27,323 bases of DNA, taken from a virus. The notes below the pieces were generated by a model that saw only the letters and a list, made by a program, of their open reading frames with translations, ran no database searches and had not been told where the DNA came from. Positions 19,569-27,323 of the stretch are shown here, piece after piece. The stretch is from positions 1 through 27,323 of IMG/VR virus record IMGVR_UViG_3300021963_000537; one strand, 5' to 3'. Positions within the stretch are counted from its first letter, which is position 1. Every line of letters starts with the position of its first letter. The position numbers were made by a program, and so were the translations under genes.

Positions 19569-19789
19569 TATTCGGTCTCCTTGTCGTCTTCAGCCGCTGG
19601 TGCGGCACTTGCTGGTTTGGCGATTCCTGCCGCAATCCACGCTTGCGCGAGTGCTGCGGGTGCGCTGATTGTAGACCCATCGAGCGGCAATCCTCCGACG
19701 AACTCTCCTTGTGGAAGAGAGCCAGCGACGTACTGCACGTCAATGTGGCTGATGACTGGGTACGAGATTGGCTTCTTCAGGCTAGGCAC
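19568..19789 (-). CDS. small protein before tail tube gene
   Basis: A 73-aa protein if translation starts at the GTG at 19789, which overlaps the previous stop by 8 nt; a TTG at 19822 is an alternative. The N-terminal half has beta-type segments (ISYPVISHIDVQYVAGSL). The middle is a short helix (APAALAQAWIAAGIA), followed by an Ala/Pro and acidic tail. I do not recognise the family. The position between tail terminator and tube suggests a tail accessory role. Confidence 0.5.
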   Translation of the reverse strand: MPSLKKPISYPVISHIDVQYVAGSLPQGEFVGGLPLDGSTISAPAALAQAWIAAGIAKPASAAPAAEDDKETE

Positions 19790-20225
19790 TCGTCGCAATC
19801 GCCTCCACGCTTGCCACTTCAATCGTTGCCGAGATGGTGAGGTAGTCCTGGTCTGCCCATGTGTCGGTGCCGATAGCAGTCGAGACCACGCTCGCCTGCG
19901 CCACGGCGTCTGTGCCGTCTAGCGTCACGCCGTCAATGAGGCTGTCGCGCAGCCATGTGCGCCACGCCATCAGGTCGGCATACTTGCGACCGAGGTCTGC
20001 CTGTGGCTGAATGTAGATAGTCGCGTTGATGGTCAGCGTGACCTGACGATTACTCGCGCCGTATGCCACCGTGTCGTCGCCTGGAACGAGGACGCACGCT
20101 GGCACCACTGCCAGATTGTCCGGCGGGAAGGTGTGAACCGTCCGAAGCGTGTAGCCAGTTGGAGCCGACTTCGCACTGAGGTGCGCGGCCAGCCCAGCGA
20201 GAATCGTGGCGTCGTTGAAGCTCAC
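19782..20225 (-). CDS. tail terminator-like protein
   Basis: A 147-aa protein. Order and size match the tail terminator or neck protein located before the tube gene in HK97/lambda-type phages. It starts with a helix (DATILAGLAAHLSAKSAP), then an alternating beta pattern (VVPACVLVPGDD, QVTLTINATIYIQP), a helix (KYADLMAWRTWLRDSL) and a final beta strand (YLTISATIEVASV). This helix-beta layout resembles lambda gpU/SPP1 gp17-type proteins. The GTG start overlaps the connector stop as GTGA. Confidence 0.65.
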   Translation of the reverse strand: MSFNDATILAGLAAHLSAKSAPTGYTLRTVHTFPPDNLAVVPACVLVPGDDTVAYGASNRQVTLTINATIYIQPQADLGRKYADLMAWRTWLRDSLIDGVTLDGTDAVAQASVVSTAIGTDTWADQDYLTISATIEVASVEAIATSA

Positions 20226-20827
20226 CGAGCCAGACCTGCGCGCGTGCGGTACTGCTCAAGCAAGATGCGCGACTCTGGATGCAGCGCGCTGACCTGTCGC
20301 AAGATGCCGCCGAGGTCCTGTGAGCCAATCACGCCGAACGGCGAAGTGCGCGAGGACCAGACTGCTCCTGCTTGGATGATTGCCGCCTGCTTGACTGCGC
20401 TTGGCACTGCGGGCCATCCAAAGACGCCAATGACCTTCACGCCGCGATAGACGTTCTTCGGGAAGTTCTTTGGCCATGTGACGCTCACCTCGATGCTCGT
20501 GTACGGCCAGCCGTCCAGCGCATTGTTCGCCGGTGCAAACACGTAGTCGGTGTTCGCAACCCACGTCGTCTCGTAGGTGCCGTCACCGTTGTCATCGGTG
20601 GTCAGCGAGGAGACGCTCACAAGGTCATCGGTCAAGACGTACTGGAAGTCCTGCGCCGTGTAGTAGCGCGTCTGCGACGCGGTGCCAAAGCCCGCTGGTC
20701 GGTCGGTGTAGTTGTCAATCAGCGCGTCGGTTGCATCAAGCACCGACTGAAGCGCGGTATCGTCGGTTGTGTCGGCAGTGCCGATTCCGATGGCGCTCTT
20801 GAACTCTGCGAGGGTTGCGTAGGACAT
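20222..20827 (-). CDS. head-tail connector (HK97 gp6-like)
   Basis: A 201-aa protein. The N-terminus MSYATLAEFKSAIG, followed by DDTALQSVLDATDALIDNYT, is typical for gp6/gp15-type head-tail connectors. The middle contains a beta region and VTWPKNFPKNVYRGVKVI, then AVKQAAIIQAGAVWSSRTSPFGV. It would form a ring below the portal. The ATG starts directly after the upstream stop. Confidence 0.78.
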   Translation of the reverse strand: MSYATLAEFKSAIGIGTADTTDDTALQSVLDATDALIDNYTDRPAGFGTASQTRYYTAQDFQYVLTDDLVSVSSLTTDDNGDGTYETTWVANTDYVFAPANNALDGWPYTSIEVSVTWPKNFPKNVYRGVKVIGVFGWPAVPSAVKQAAIIQAGAVWSSRTSPFGVIGSQDLGGILRQVSALHPESRILLEQYRTRAGLAR

Positions 20828-21106
20828 CTAGATGCCTCCGATTTGTAGGACGCTCACTTTGTCACCAGGGTTGGTGGCGATAGCATACAACTGCACCCGC
20901 TCAGGAACGAGCATCGTGATTGGCAAACCCTTGTGCAAGATGTAGCCGTTGTTCACGGTCACGTTCGCGCCTCCGACGTAGATGGTCGAGCTACCACCAG
21001 CCTCTGCGTATAGGTGGAAGGTTGAAGAACCGACGAGTCCCTCGCCAAGCGGGGTTGCCGCTGTGCCGATGGTGACCTGCCTCTGGCTGATGCGCTGCTC
21101 GCTCAT
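20828..21106 (-). CDS. small beta-rich virion-type protein
   Basis: A 92-aa protein of about ten predicted strands. The core STIYVGGANVTVNNGY, then PITMLVPERVQLYAIA and SVLQIGG, looks like a small phage domain often encoded between capsid and connector genes or added to head-fibre proteins. It could decorate or stabilise the capsid. The ATG overlaps the preceding 55-aa ORF as ATGA. Assignment rests on position and fold impression only. Confidence 0.58.
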   Translation of the reverse strand: MSEQRISQRQVTIGTAATPLGEGLVGSSTFHLYAEAGGSSTIYVGGANVTVNNGYILHKGLPITMLVPERVQLYAIATNPGDKVSVLQIGGI

Positions 21107-21270
21107 TCGCTTTTCCCCTTTTCCCGCCCTCTGAGCGGCTCTCTGGTCAGGGTGGCTGTATTGCCACGCCTTGAGACTATAGCGCGCTCTACGTGGCTCC
21201 TAGATGGCTCTGCGTTGATTCTACGAGCACCCCTGCGAGCCAGTTCCTTGAGCTTCTTGAAGATATCCAT
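21103..21270 (-). CDS. 55-aa basic ORF after capsid gene
   Basis: A short ORF: MDIFKKLKELARRGARRINA at the start and REPLRGREKGKSE at the end, with 13 arginines and 7 lysines in 55 residues. The ATG follows GGGAGGGTTC, and its TGA overlaps the next ATG as ATGA, so it has both a ribosome site and coupling. It starts just after the UUCG hairpin. No function is known; a basic N-terminal helix could contact nucleic acid. Confidence 0.55.
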   Translation of the reverse strand: MDIFKKLKELARRGARRINAEPSRSHVERAIVSRRGNTATLTREPLRGREKGKSE

Positions 21271-21290
21271 GAACCCTCCCACTAATGCAA

Positions 21291-21320
21291 CAGGGAGCCG
21301 AGCCGAAGCCCGACTCCCTG
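21291..21320 (-). terminator. 13-bp UUCG hairpin after the capsid gene
   Basis: Minus-strand CAGGGAGTCGGGC pairs with GCTCGGCTCCCTG (two G-T wobbles) around a TTCG loop closed by C-G, the very stable cUUCGg tetraloop. It lies 22 nt after the capsid stop. Only a weak T-stretch follows, so it may terminate partly or protect the abundant capsid mRNA end. Confidence 0.72.
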
Positions 21321-21342
21321 CCGCTACCTAACGTCTAAACGA

Positions 21343-22497
21343 TTAGACGTTGGCTGACTGGTACGACTTCACTGCTGAAGCCTGTGCAAGTCCGGTCGCG
21401 CCTCGAACCTCAACCTTGTACGAGACAAGGCCAGTGTTCCAAGCGTACTCGCGGCTCACGTCCACGCGGACGCCACCGACGAGTGCCGTGTAAATCTGCC
21501 CGAGGTCACCGAACAGGATTGCGCCTGCGGTGTTGTCGGTCAGGTCAATCAACGCTGCGCTGTAGATAGGCGCGCCCAACAGTCGGTCAGGAGCGTTGCT
21601 ATCGCCTGCGCGGAAGATTGGCTGCCCGTAGGTATCTACGAGACCCGTCACAACGCCGAGCGTCGTGTCGTTCATCAACCAACCCGCCTTAGGAGCGCGT
21701 CGGTAGACCTGGTTCACAGAAGCCTTGAGCTTGGCGAGGTCGGTGTAGGTCGGATTGACCGACGCCGTGCCAACGCCTGTTGCGCCAACGTTCGCGGCCG
21801 CAGCAATCGCGGTACCAGCGAAGGAACCGTGAGCAACTGCAACTTCAGCGCCGCACTTGTCGGCAATCATGCCGGCGAGGTCGAACACTGCATCTTCCAC
21901 AAGCTCTTCCGAGACCTGGATGATGGTCGCGTACTTGATTGGGGTGAGGGACAGCGCGCTGAGCGTTCCGTCTGACTCACCGATTGTTCCAGCTTCAGCA
22001 ACTGAACCAGCGGTTCCAAGCGCCGTGACGCGTGGGAACTGGATGTTGTTGCCGGTCGCCGTGCGAACCACGGTGACGATGCCTGGGTCAAGGAATGGGT
22101 TGAACTGAGCGGCCACTACGTTCACGCGGTCGGCGATGGAAACTGGGTTCCCAAGTCCGGTTGCGCGGGTCACATCGCGGTACTCAAAGGTCTTGCCGCC
22201 GCCATTGCGCCCAAGAGCGCGCAGTTCGGCAACTTCGTCGTCAGACTTCTCAGCCTTCGGAGCGATGACTGAAGCGAACTCGGCGCGAACTGCATCAGCG
22301 GCGCTGCGCGCCTCTGCTGCCGACTTCTCGCTGCGAATCGCCTCAGCGATTACACCAGCCTCGGCTGTAAGAGCCTCGAACTGCTGCTTCTTGTCGCCCT
22401 CAAGGGCGACGCCCGACTCAGCCGCTTCAGCGACGATGCTCGTCGCCTGCGTGAGCAGGTTTGCACGTGTCTCGTGCAGCTTCTTGATGTCTGCCAT
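21343..22497 (-). CDS. HK97-fold major capsid protein
   Basis: A 384-aa protein of the HK97 phage major capsid family. Residues 1-75 form a charged coiled coil (KKLHETRANLLTQATSIVAE onwards), the delta domain that acts as a built-in scaffold and is normally removed by the prohead protease. The core begins near GNPVSIADRVNVV. The middle shows IKYATIIQVSEELVEDAVFD and the end GGVRVDVSREYAWNTG, both typical of the A and P domains. It has a strong ribosome site (AAAGGAGTCTGACCAAA before ATG). The 112 nt in front of it contain no clear gene; I see no strong promoter there. Confidence 0.9.
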   Translation of the reverse strand: MADIKKLHETRANLLTQATSIVAEAAESGVALEGDKKQQFEALTAEAGVIAEAIRSEKSAAEARSAADAVRAEFASVIAPKAEKSDDEVAELRALGRNGGGKTFEYRDVTRATGLGNPVSIADRVNVVAAQFNPFLDPGIVTVVRTATGNNIQFPRVTALGTAGSVAEAGTIGESDGTLSALSLTPIKYATIIQVSEELVEDAVFDLAGMIADKCGAEVAVAHGSFAGTAIAAAANVGATGVGTASVNPTYTDLAKLKASVNQVYRRAPKAGWLMNDTTLGVVTGLVDTYGQPIFRAGDSNAPDRLLGAPIYSAALIDLTDNTAGAILFGDLGQIYTALVGGVRVDVSREYAWNTGLVSYKVEVRGATGLAQASAVKSYQSANV

Positions 22498-22609
22498 TTT
22501 GGTCAGACTCCTTTCTTATTCTGGTTTTCCACAATGTTGCGGCTCGCCTAGCGGGATGGTCTTGCGTGGGCTTGCGTACTTAGCGCAGCGGGACGCGACC
22601 TCGTGGCTG

Positions 22610-24109
22610 TTAGAGCGATTCAGACTCCATGCGCGCAAGCACGAGCCGAGCCTCTGCGATTGAAGGGTCAATCGCTTCGGACTTTGGCGCGAGTTTCTCA
22701 CGCACGGTGTCAATCACCTCGACGTCCTCAGCCGTCAGCGGGGTCGCTGACTTGATGGACTCGATGGCTGAGATGAGGCGGTCGCCGTCCACGCCCATGC
22801 GCGAGGCAACCTTGCGAACGCTGGTCAAGCCAAGCGTTGCTGGGTAGGCAGGTGTCTGCCCGGCGGAGAGGACTGAGACCTCAAAGAGATTGACTTCGCG
22901 CAGCGTGCGCGTGTCCTCATCCCACTCGTCGCCGTTCTTTGGAATCGTGAAGCCGAAGGACATGCCCATCGCACGAGCCTCGTGCGTCAGCTTGGAGATG
23001 ACGCCTGCAGCATCTGGGTCGGCTGGGTCGAGGCGAGCCTCAACCTTCAAGCCGCGCTCGTCTTCGGTCAGCGCGAGGCGGCCGCTTGCGGTGGTCGCAA
23101 GTGCGCGTGTCTCGTCATGCCCGAACAGGAAGGAGACAATCTTCTTGCCGTCTGCAACGCGGGAGAGCGTGCGACGGAAGGCGCCTGGAGCGATGACCTC
23201 GGTGAACGGAAGTCCAGCCGAAGGTGCGCCGAAGAGCGCGGCGTAGCCGACAAAGGTCTTCTGTCCGTCTTCGCCTTCGGTCACGGTGAAGTCGCCCATT
23301 GGAAGAGCGCGTGTCTCAAGTTCCTTCACGTCAAACCTCTCTTCAGTTTCTAGTGGCGCGAGTACGCCATCTGCCCATTGTAGAACCCTGTCTGTGCCGT
23401 TCTCTGCTGTGGGGTCTACGCCCCAAAGATAGGCGGCAACTGCGCCTGGTCCTGGGAAGTTGTCATCCTGTGGATTGCTGTTGCGCGGTACGCCTTCCCA
23501 ATCGCCACGGTGTCGCAGAATCCATGCGCGCATGCGCGTGACCTTCTCGTCCTCGACTTGTCCAGCGCGCAACTGGCGCGCTTCCTCAACCGTCTCTGGC
23601 TGCAAGCCGTCACCGGCAAAGCCGTTGTCGAAGTAGGTGATGCCCTTCGCGGCTGCCATCTGGATGTATTCAGGCACGTCAATCAAGACGCGCATCTCGT
23701 CGTCGCTCTCCTCGTCATCAACGGTCAGCGCCATCGCTTCGTCTGGCGTGTAGGCGAGGATACCCATGCCCTCGGCCGCGTCGCGTGCCTCGGCGTCGTT
23801 GTCTACGAGGAAGGCAATCTCGTCGCCGTACTCTTCCTGCAACTTGGAATACTTGTATGCCTTGAACGCTTCGTTCACGGCTGGATTGCTCTCGCCAAAG
23901 TCCTGAAGGTGGATTTCCTTGTACGGCACGAGGTTCTCATTGAGCCATCGCTCAGTCTCGGCAAGGCGTGAGATTGGTCGAGCAGAAACCACGATGACCT
24001 CCGCGCCGAAGTCGTTGGCTTGACTCTTGAGCCAGTCAATGTATGGCTGATTCGGCGTGTCGCCGCTGGTCGTCAGCGTGCCGTCAATGTCGGTGATGAT
24101 GTAGCTCAC
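22610..24109 (-). CDS. HAD phosphatase - HK97 prohead protease fusion
   Basis: A 499-aa protein in three parts. Residues 1-125 are a HAD-type phosphatase: DIDGT (D7 and D9), VSARP with S42, and FLVDND (D103, D105), like the phosphatase domain of polynucleotide kinases. Residues about 150-260 hold a helical module (GITYFDNGFAGDGLQPETVE, RMRAWILRHR, then PGPGAVAAYLWG). I recall similar modules fused to phage peptidases. Residues about 265-435 are the U35 prohead protease with H331 (FGHDETRAL) and S384 (GMSFGF). The GTG start overlaps the portal stop as GTGA. An internal start before the protease is possible. The protease would cut the capsid delta domain; the phosphatase target is unknown. Confidence 0.85.
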   Translation of the reverse strand: MSYIITDIDGTLTTSGDTPNQPYIDWLKSQANDFGAEVIVVSARPISRLAETERWLNENLVPYKEIHLQDFGESNPAVNEAFKAYKYSKLQEEYGDEIAFLVDNDAEARDAAEGMGILAYTPDEAMALTVDDEESDDEMRVLIDVPEYIQMAAAKGITYFDNGFAGDGLQPETVEEARQLRAGQVEDEKVTRMRAWILRHRGDWEGVPRNSNPQDDNFPGPGAVAAYLWGVDPTAENGTDRVLQWADGVLAPLETEERFDVKELETRALPMGDFTVTEGEDGQKTFVGYAALFGAPSAGLPFTEVIAPGAFRRTLSRVADGKKIVSFLFGHDETRALATTASGRLALTEDERGLKVEARLDPADPDAAGVISKLTHEARAMGMSFGFTIPKNGDEWDEDTRTLREVNLFEVSVLSAGQTPAYPATLGLTSVRKVASRMGVDGDRLISAIESIKSATPLTAEDVEVIDTVREKLAPKSEAIDPSIAEARLVLARMESESL

Positions 24110-25293
24110 TGCGGCGGCTCCTGTCCGAGCGTGCCGATGTTGAGCGGCTTCCAGTATTCGTTGCCGCCATCAACCGGCGAGCGGTCTTCAAGTGCGCGCA
24201 CCTCGTTCACGTTGAGGAATCCATTGTTCAGCGCGGTGCTGTAGGAGTTGTATCGCTCCTGCGTCGTGGCGCGGAGCAGTCCGTCAAGCGTGAACTTGAG
24301 GAAGGTCTGCTGACTGCCTGGCACGAGTCGCTGGAACGCAGCCTCAAGTCGCGCGATGAGTGGGCCGAGTCCGAGTCGCAGCCACTCAATGCCAATCAAC
24401 TCGACAGAGGCGTATGACGTGTTGCCGCCTGGGTACTGGAGCATGTGCAGCGGCACGCCGTAGATGCGCGCGATGGCTTCCACGCCGTAGTGCATCGTCT
24501 CCACCAACTGCAGGTCGCTGATTTTCATGCCGAGTTGCTGATAGTCAGCGCCACCGGTGAGGACCGCTACGCGCCACGCCTTCTCCACACCTTCGTGTCG
24601 TCGGCTGAATCCAGAGCGAAGGCTCTCTGCCTGCTCTTGCGTCAACTCGCCTGGAACCTTGACCACGCCGCCGAGCGTCGTGCCGTTCTGGTAGAACTTC
24701 GCGCTGAAGATTTGCGTCGCGCTTGCGAGTCCGAGCGTCACTGCGTGATGCTCAACTGGGGAGAGTCCGCGATGGTTCTCTCCTGTTGCAAAGAGCGGGA
24801 TGTGGACAATCTCTTCTGCCGTCAGGACGACGTGACCCTCGCGAGTCTCCACGTGATAGAGCGGCTCGCCGAACTCGCCTGTCTTGATTTCTACTTTGTT
24901 CGGGTCAAGGACTCGCGTCTCAATCACATTGTCGGATGAGTCGCGCAGGCAGAGGATGAACGCATTGCCGTCAATGAGCAGGCTGGTCACCACTCGATGC
25001 TTGAAGTCAAAGGACGTGTAGTTCGGGTTGTTTGGGATTGGCGTGTCCATCCAGCGCGGTCGCGGTCGGTATGGTCGGCGCGTTCCGTCAATGCGGATGT
25101 AGGTGTCCCACGGCATGCCGGCAACGGTGTCGGCGTAGAGCTTCACGGCGGCATAGACGGCGCCGATGCTGGTTGCGTTCTCCTCGGTGACTCGGACGCC
25201 AGCGTAGTTGGGGTCTGGCGAGAACCATTGCCCACCGATTGTTCGCTCTTCTGGTTTTTGTTCGCGTCCGAGGATGCGGTCAAGTAGGCCCAT
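24106..25293 (-). CDS. HK97-type portal protein
   Basis: A 395-aa portal of the HK97 family. Typical segments are the start MGLLDRILGR, then SIGAVYAAVKLYADTVAGMP (44-63), FKHRVVTSLLIDGNAF, the stretch LSPVEHHAVTLGLASATQ and the C-terminal ERYNSYSTALNNGFLNVNEV. It forms the dodecameric ring through which DNA is packaged and the tail attached. The ATG follows GGAGAACA eight nt after the large terminase stop. No truncation is visible. Confidence 0.9.
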   Translation of the reverse strand: MGLLDRILGREQKPEERTIGGQWFSPDPNYAGVRVTEENATSIGAVYAAVKLYADTVAGMPWDTYIRIDGTRRPYRPRPRWMDTPIPNNPNYTSFDFKHRVVTSLLIDGNAFILCLRDSSDNVIETRVLDPNKVEIKTGEFGEPLYHVETREGHVVLTAEEIVHIPLFATGENHRGLSPVEHHAVTLGLASATQIFSAKFYQNGTTLGGVVKVPGELTQEQAESLRSGFSRRHEGVEKAWRVAVLTGGADYQQLGMKISDLQLVETMHYGVEAIARIYGVPLHMLQYPGGNTSYASVELIGIEWLRLGLGPLIARLEAAFQRLVPGSQQTFLKFTLDGLLRATTQERYNSYSTALNNGFLNVNEVRALEDRSPVDGGNEYWKPLNIGTLGQEPPQ

Positions 25294-25301
25294 TGTTCTC
25301 C

Positions 25302-26924
25302 CTATAACTCAATCCACTTCACTTCGGCTCGCGGCTTCGGCGCTGGAGCATTGCCAAGTGTACCCGCTCGGCTGTGTGCCATGAGCGCAGCGACCAGAAG
25401 GTCAATGCGCTTGAGCGAGGTCTTGCTCTCCTTGCGAATCATAAGCCCATTGCGCGAGTAATACGGCGTCGCATTGGCTGCGTGTCTTGCGAGGCTTGGG
25501 TCCCCATTGTGCTTGACGCGGCCATTGACAACGGCATCATAGAACGCAGCGGTGGCTGGAACCATCCGGCTTGGCGTCTGTGGAAACTCCACGACAGGCA
25601 GACCCATCTGCTGCCACGCCTCCATTGACCGCTGCCAGCGGAATGGGTCGCAGACAATCTCGCGCACATTGAACGCCTTGCAGATGTCCAGCATCTTTGC
25701 CTCGACCTCTTCCACCGGCACGCGCCAGTTCAGTTCTGCATCGAGCGGTCGCTCCCAGTGTCCGAGTACGAAGAACGCCTTGTCTGCCACGCGGCACGCG
25801 ACGATGGCAGTTGAGTCGTTGCTGAACGAGCCGTCAAAGCCGAGGACAATCTCTTCCTCCTTGTTCAGCGCAATCTGGTCATCCTTGCAGGCGTCCCATG
25901 TGCCAGTCGGCAGGAAGGCTTGCGAGCTGCTGACCCATTGGTTCAGGCGCTTCGTTCGGAACTCTGCCTCTGGCGTTCGCTTCTTGGCAGAGAGCAAGTC
26001 CTCAAGCGACAGGATGGCAGGGTCGCTCAAGAGTCCTGGGTTCGCTTCGCTCCACTTGGAGTCGTCAAGGTAGGCGTCGTCGGCTGCTTCCCACCACGCC
26101 ATGCCGAGCGTCGGGTCATCGTTCTCGCCAGCGATGCGACGGCGTGCCAACTGGTAGAGCGTGTAGGCGATGGAGTCCGAGCCAGTCGAGTCCATGCGCT
26201 GTCCTGCGGTCGTGATGGCAACGAAGAGCGGCGAGCGGCGTGCGCCCATTGAGAGCGAGAGGACGTCAAAGAGTTCACGGCTCGGCCATGCTGCCAACTC
26301 GTCCGCGATGACCAGCGAGGCGCTGAGTCCTTCCTTTGTGAAGGCTTCGGACGAGAGCGCCTTGTAGACCGTGCCAGTCCCCTTGAACTCCATCGCATCG
26401 CGGTAGAGCTTGATTTGCTCGCCCAGTTCTGGACTCATCTCAACGGCTCGTCTGGCGTGGCTCATGACCAACTTGGCTTGGTCGCGGTCGGCTGCGGCTG
26501 AGTAGATTTCGCCACCCTTGTCGCCATAGAGTCCGAAGAAGAGTGGCAGGGTAGAGGCGAGCGCCGTCTTGCCGTTCTTGCGCGCAATGCCTGTTAGGAA
26601 GAAGCGGTGCGTGAAGGTGCCGTCCTCCTTGCGTGCCAGCATCCTGCGGAGCAGGCGCCTCTGCCAGATTCGGAATTGGAGCGGCTCGCCAGACGCACCG
26701 GCGATGGAGTCTTTGGCGATGGGTACGAGGTCCTCAGCGAAGTCGGCAACGATGTCGCCCAGGCTGCGAGTGAGGTCAGCGTTGGCGACTGGCGTCAGCC
26801 AGCGCGGTGGCCACCCTTCTGCTGCATCCGTTCGCGGTACTTGTCTATGCGGCTCTGGCTCTCCACCATCGCGATGCCCAACTTGGCTCGGTCGGCTGGA
26901 GTCAGTCCGAGGTGATTCATCCAC
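25302..26924 (-). CDS. terminase large subunit
   Basis: A 540-aa packaging motor. The N-terminal ATPase has a Walker A variant in LTGIARKNGKT (110-120) and Walker B in VIADE (205-209). The C-terminal nuclease has aspartates in GFDGSFS (D364), CDPF (D426) and RIDLLVAA (D508). The part RWLTPVANADL near residue 41 and EFRTKRLNQWVSS are typical for terminases of actinobacterial phages. The only regular start before the conserved PPRWLTP is the GTG at 26924, with AGGAG eleven nt upstream. This makes a 130-nt overlap with the small subunit gene. The protein cuts concatemers and pumps DNA into the portal. Confidence 0.9.
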   Translation of the reverse strand: MDESPRTDSSRPSQVGHRDGGEPEPHRQVPRTDAAEGWPPRWLTPVANADLTRSLGDIVADFAEDLVPIAKDSIAGASGEPLQFRIWQRRLLRRMLARKEDGTFTHRFFLTGIARKNGKTALASTLPLFFGLYGDKGGEIYSAAADRDQAKLVMSHARRAVEMSPELGEQIKLYRDAMEFKGTGTVYKALSSEAFTKEGLSASLVIADELAAWPSRELFDVLSLSMGARRSPLFVAITTAGQRMDSTGSDSIAYTLYQLARRRIAGENDDPTLGMAWWEAADDAYLDDSKWSEANPGLLSDPAILSLEDLLSAKKRTPEAEFRTKRLNQWVSSSQAFLPTGTWDACKDDQIALNKEEEIVLGFDGSFSNDSTAIVACRVADKAFFVLGHWERPLDAELNWRVPVEEVEAKMLDICKAFNVREIVCDPFRWQRSMEAWQQMGLPVVEFPQTPSRMVPATAAFYDAVVNGRVKHNGDPSLARHAANATPYYSRNGLMIRKESKTSLKRIDLLVAALMAHSRAGTLGNAPAPKPRAEVKWIEL

Positions 26925-27283
26925 TTCCGAATACTCTCCTCTGCGCTTGTCCTCATGCCCACTGCTGGGTGAGCGTAAGCATAGCCCTTGTCGGTGTAGA
27001 GGACTGGGCCGTCGGTGGCGAGGCGAGCCTCAAGCCCAGCGAGGAACTCGATGTCCTTGACGAGCATGGTCAGCGCGTCTCGGTCGCTCACCGCAATCCA
27101 GGCGCCGGCATAATCAACAATCCGCTGCCAAGCCTCGGTCGCAATCGGTCCCAAACCGTCAGGCACGCCAAGTTCGGAGGCTCGTGGCAGGCTGCCTGCG
27201 AGCTGCACAACAACAGCACGAGACGGCTTCAACGTCCCGCGCTTCGCTTTGATTTCGTTTGGAGTCTTTGCTGGTCCTGGCAT
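26795..27283 (-). CDS. P27-type terminase small subunit
   Basis: A 162-aa protein of the P27 small terminase family. Its start MPGPAKTPNEIKAKRGTLKP, the central AWQRIVDYAGAWIAVSDRDA and the C-terminal IRKWMNHLGLTPADRAKLGI are all characteristic. It recognises the packaging site (cos or pac) and loads the large subunit. The ATG follows AGGGGGACTTT, 40 nt from the window end. It overlaps the large subunit frame by 130 nt, so the two are co-translated. Confidence 0.87.
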   Translation of the reverse strand: MPGPAKTPNEIKAKRGTLKPSRAVVVQLAGSLPRASELGVPDGLGPIATEAWQRIVDYAGAWIAVSDRDALTMLVKDIEFLAGLEARLATDGPVLYTDKGYAYAHPAVGMRTSAEESIRKWMNHLGLTPADRAKLGIAMVESQSRIDKYRERMQQKGGHRAG

Positions 27284-27323
27284 AAAGTCCCCCTAGCCTA
27301 ACCCACACCTCTGTGCGTAGCAC

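Noticed and set aside
22516-22713. A short frame ending with a Cys-containing segment (SRCAKYASPRKTI, PQHCGKPE) in the leader of the capsid gene
   Set aside because: It overlaps the end of the protease gene, has only a TTG as possible near start and no ribosome site. I could not support it as a gene.
1-27323. tRNA genes, CRISPR arrays, insertion sequences, integrase or repressor genes
   Set aside because: I saw no cloverleaf-like run with CCA-type end, no regularly spaced repeats, no transposase and no integrase motifs. This reading was by eye; a tRNA scan or profile search could still find a diverged case.

Overview
The window looks like the genome, or nearly the whole genome, of a small tailed phage with a long non-contractile tail (siphovirus, HK97-fold capsid). 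Every gene I can support lies on the minus strand, so transcription runs from position 27323 down to 1. Genes are packed tightly: most stop and start codons overlap as ATGA, GTGA, TGATG or TAATG, and free-standing starts carry strong GGAGG-type ribosome binding sites. The host cannot be fixed from sequence. The large terminase resembles those of actinobacterial phages, and an LLH-type holin with an XhlA-like protein suggests a Gram-positive host; this is an inference. Both window ends fall in short gaps with no gene cut, which fits a complete cos-type genome.

In transcription order, the first half is the virion module: P27-type small terminase, large terminase, HK97-type portal, an unusual HAD-phosphatase/prohead-protease fusion, major capsid protein, a UUCG-capped hairpin, a 55-aa ORF, a small virion-type protein, head-tail connector, tail terminator candidate, a small acidic protein, tail tube protein, two tail-assembly-chaperone frames joined by a probable -1 frameshift, an HK97 gp10-like protein and a short (388 aa) tape measure. 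The tail tip is only two genes: a 690-aa hub-like protein containing three FCCH-like repeats and a 542-aa glycine-rich fibre. These two are less GC-rich than the rest. A lysis cassette follows: a Pro/Glu-tailed small protein, an XhlA-like membrane protein, a C39-like peptidase and an LLH-type holin.

The second half (about 11.2 kb down to 1) is the early/DNA-metabolism side. It begins with an HTH-like small protein, a metallophosphoesterase and a zinc-finger protein. A strong stem-loop and the best promoter of the window follow, with a 12-bp palindrome between its -35 and -10. Below that promoter come several tiny zinc-ribbon and membrane proteins, then a recombination block: YqaJ-type exonuclease, endonuclease VII-like nuclease, Rad52-like annealing protein with an SSB-like C-terminal tip, and a second endonuclease VII-like nuclease. 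Next are a replication-type winged-helix protein, a PD-(D/E)XK-like protein, a dNMP kinase, small proteins, an Hjc-like resolvase, a secreted RlpA-like protein, an HTH protein, a methyltransferase, an HExxH metalloprotein, an HNH nuclease and a family-4-like glycosyltransferase.

I see no DNA polymerase, primase, helicase, integrase, repressor, tRNA or CRISPR array. The gene set suggests that the phage uses the host replisome and its own recombination enzymes, and it gives no positive sign of lysogeny.
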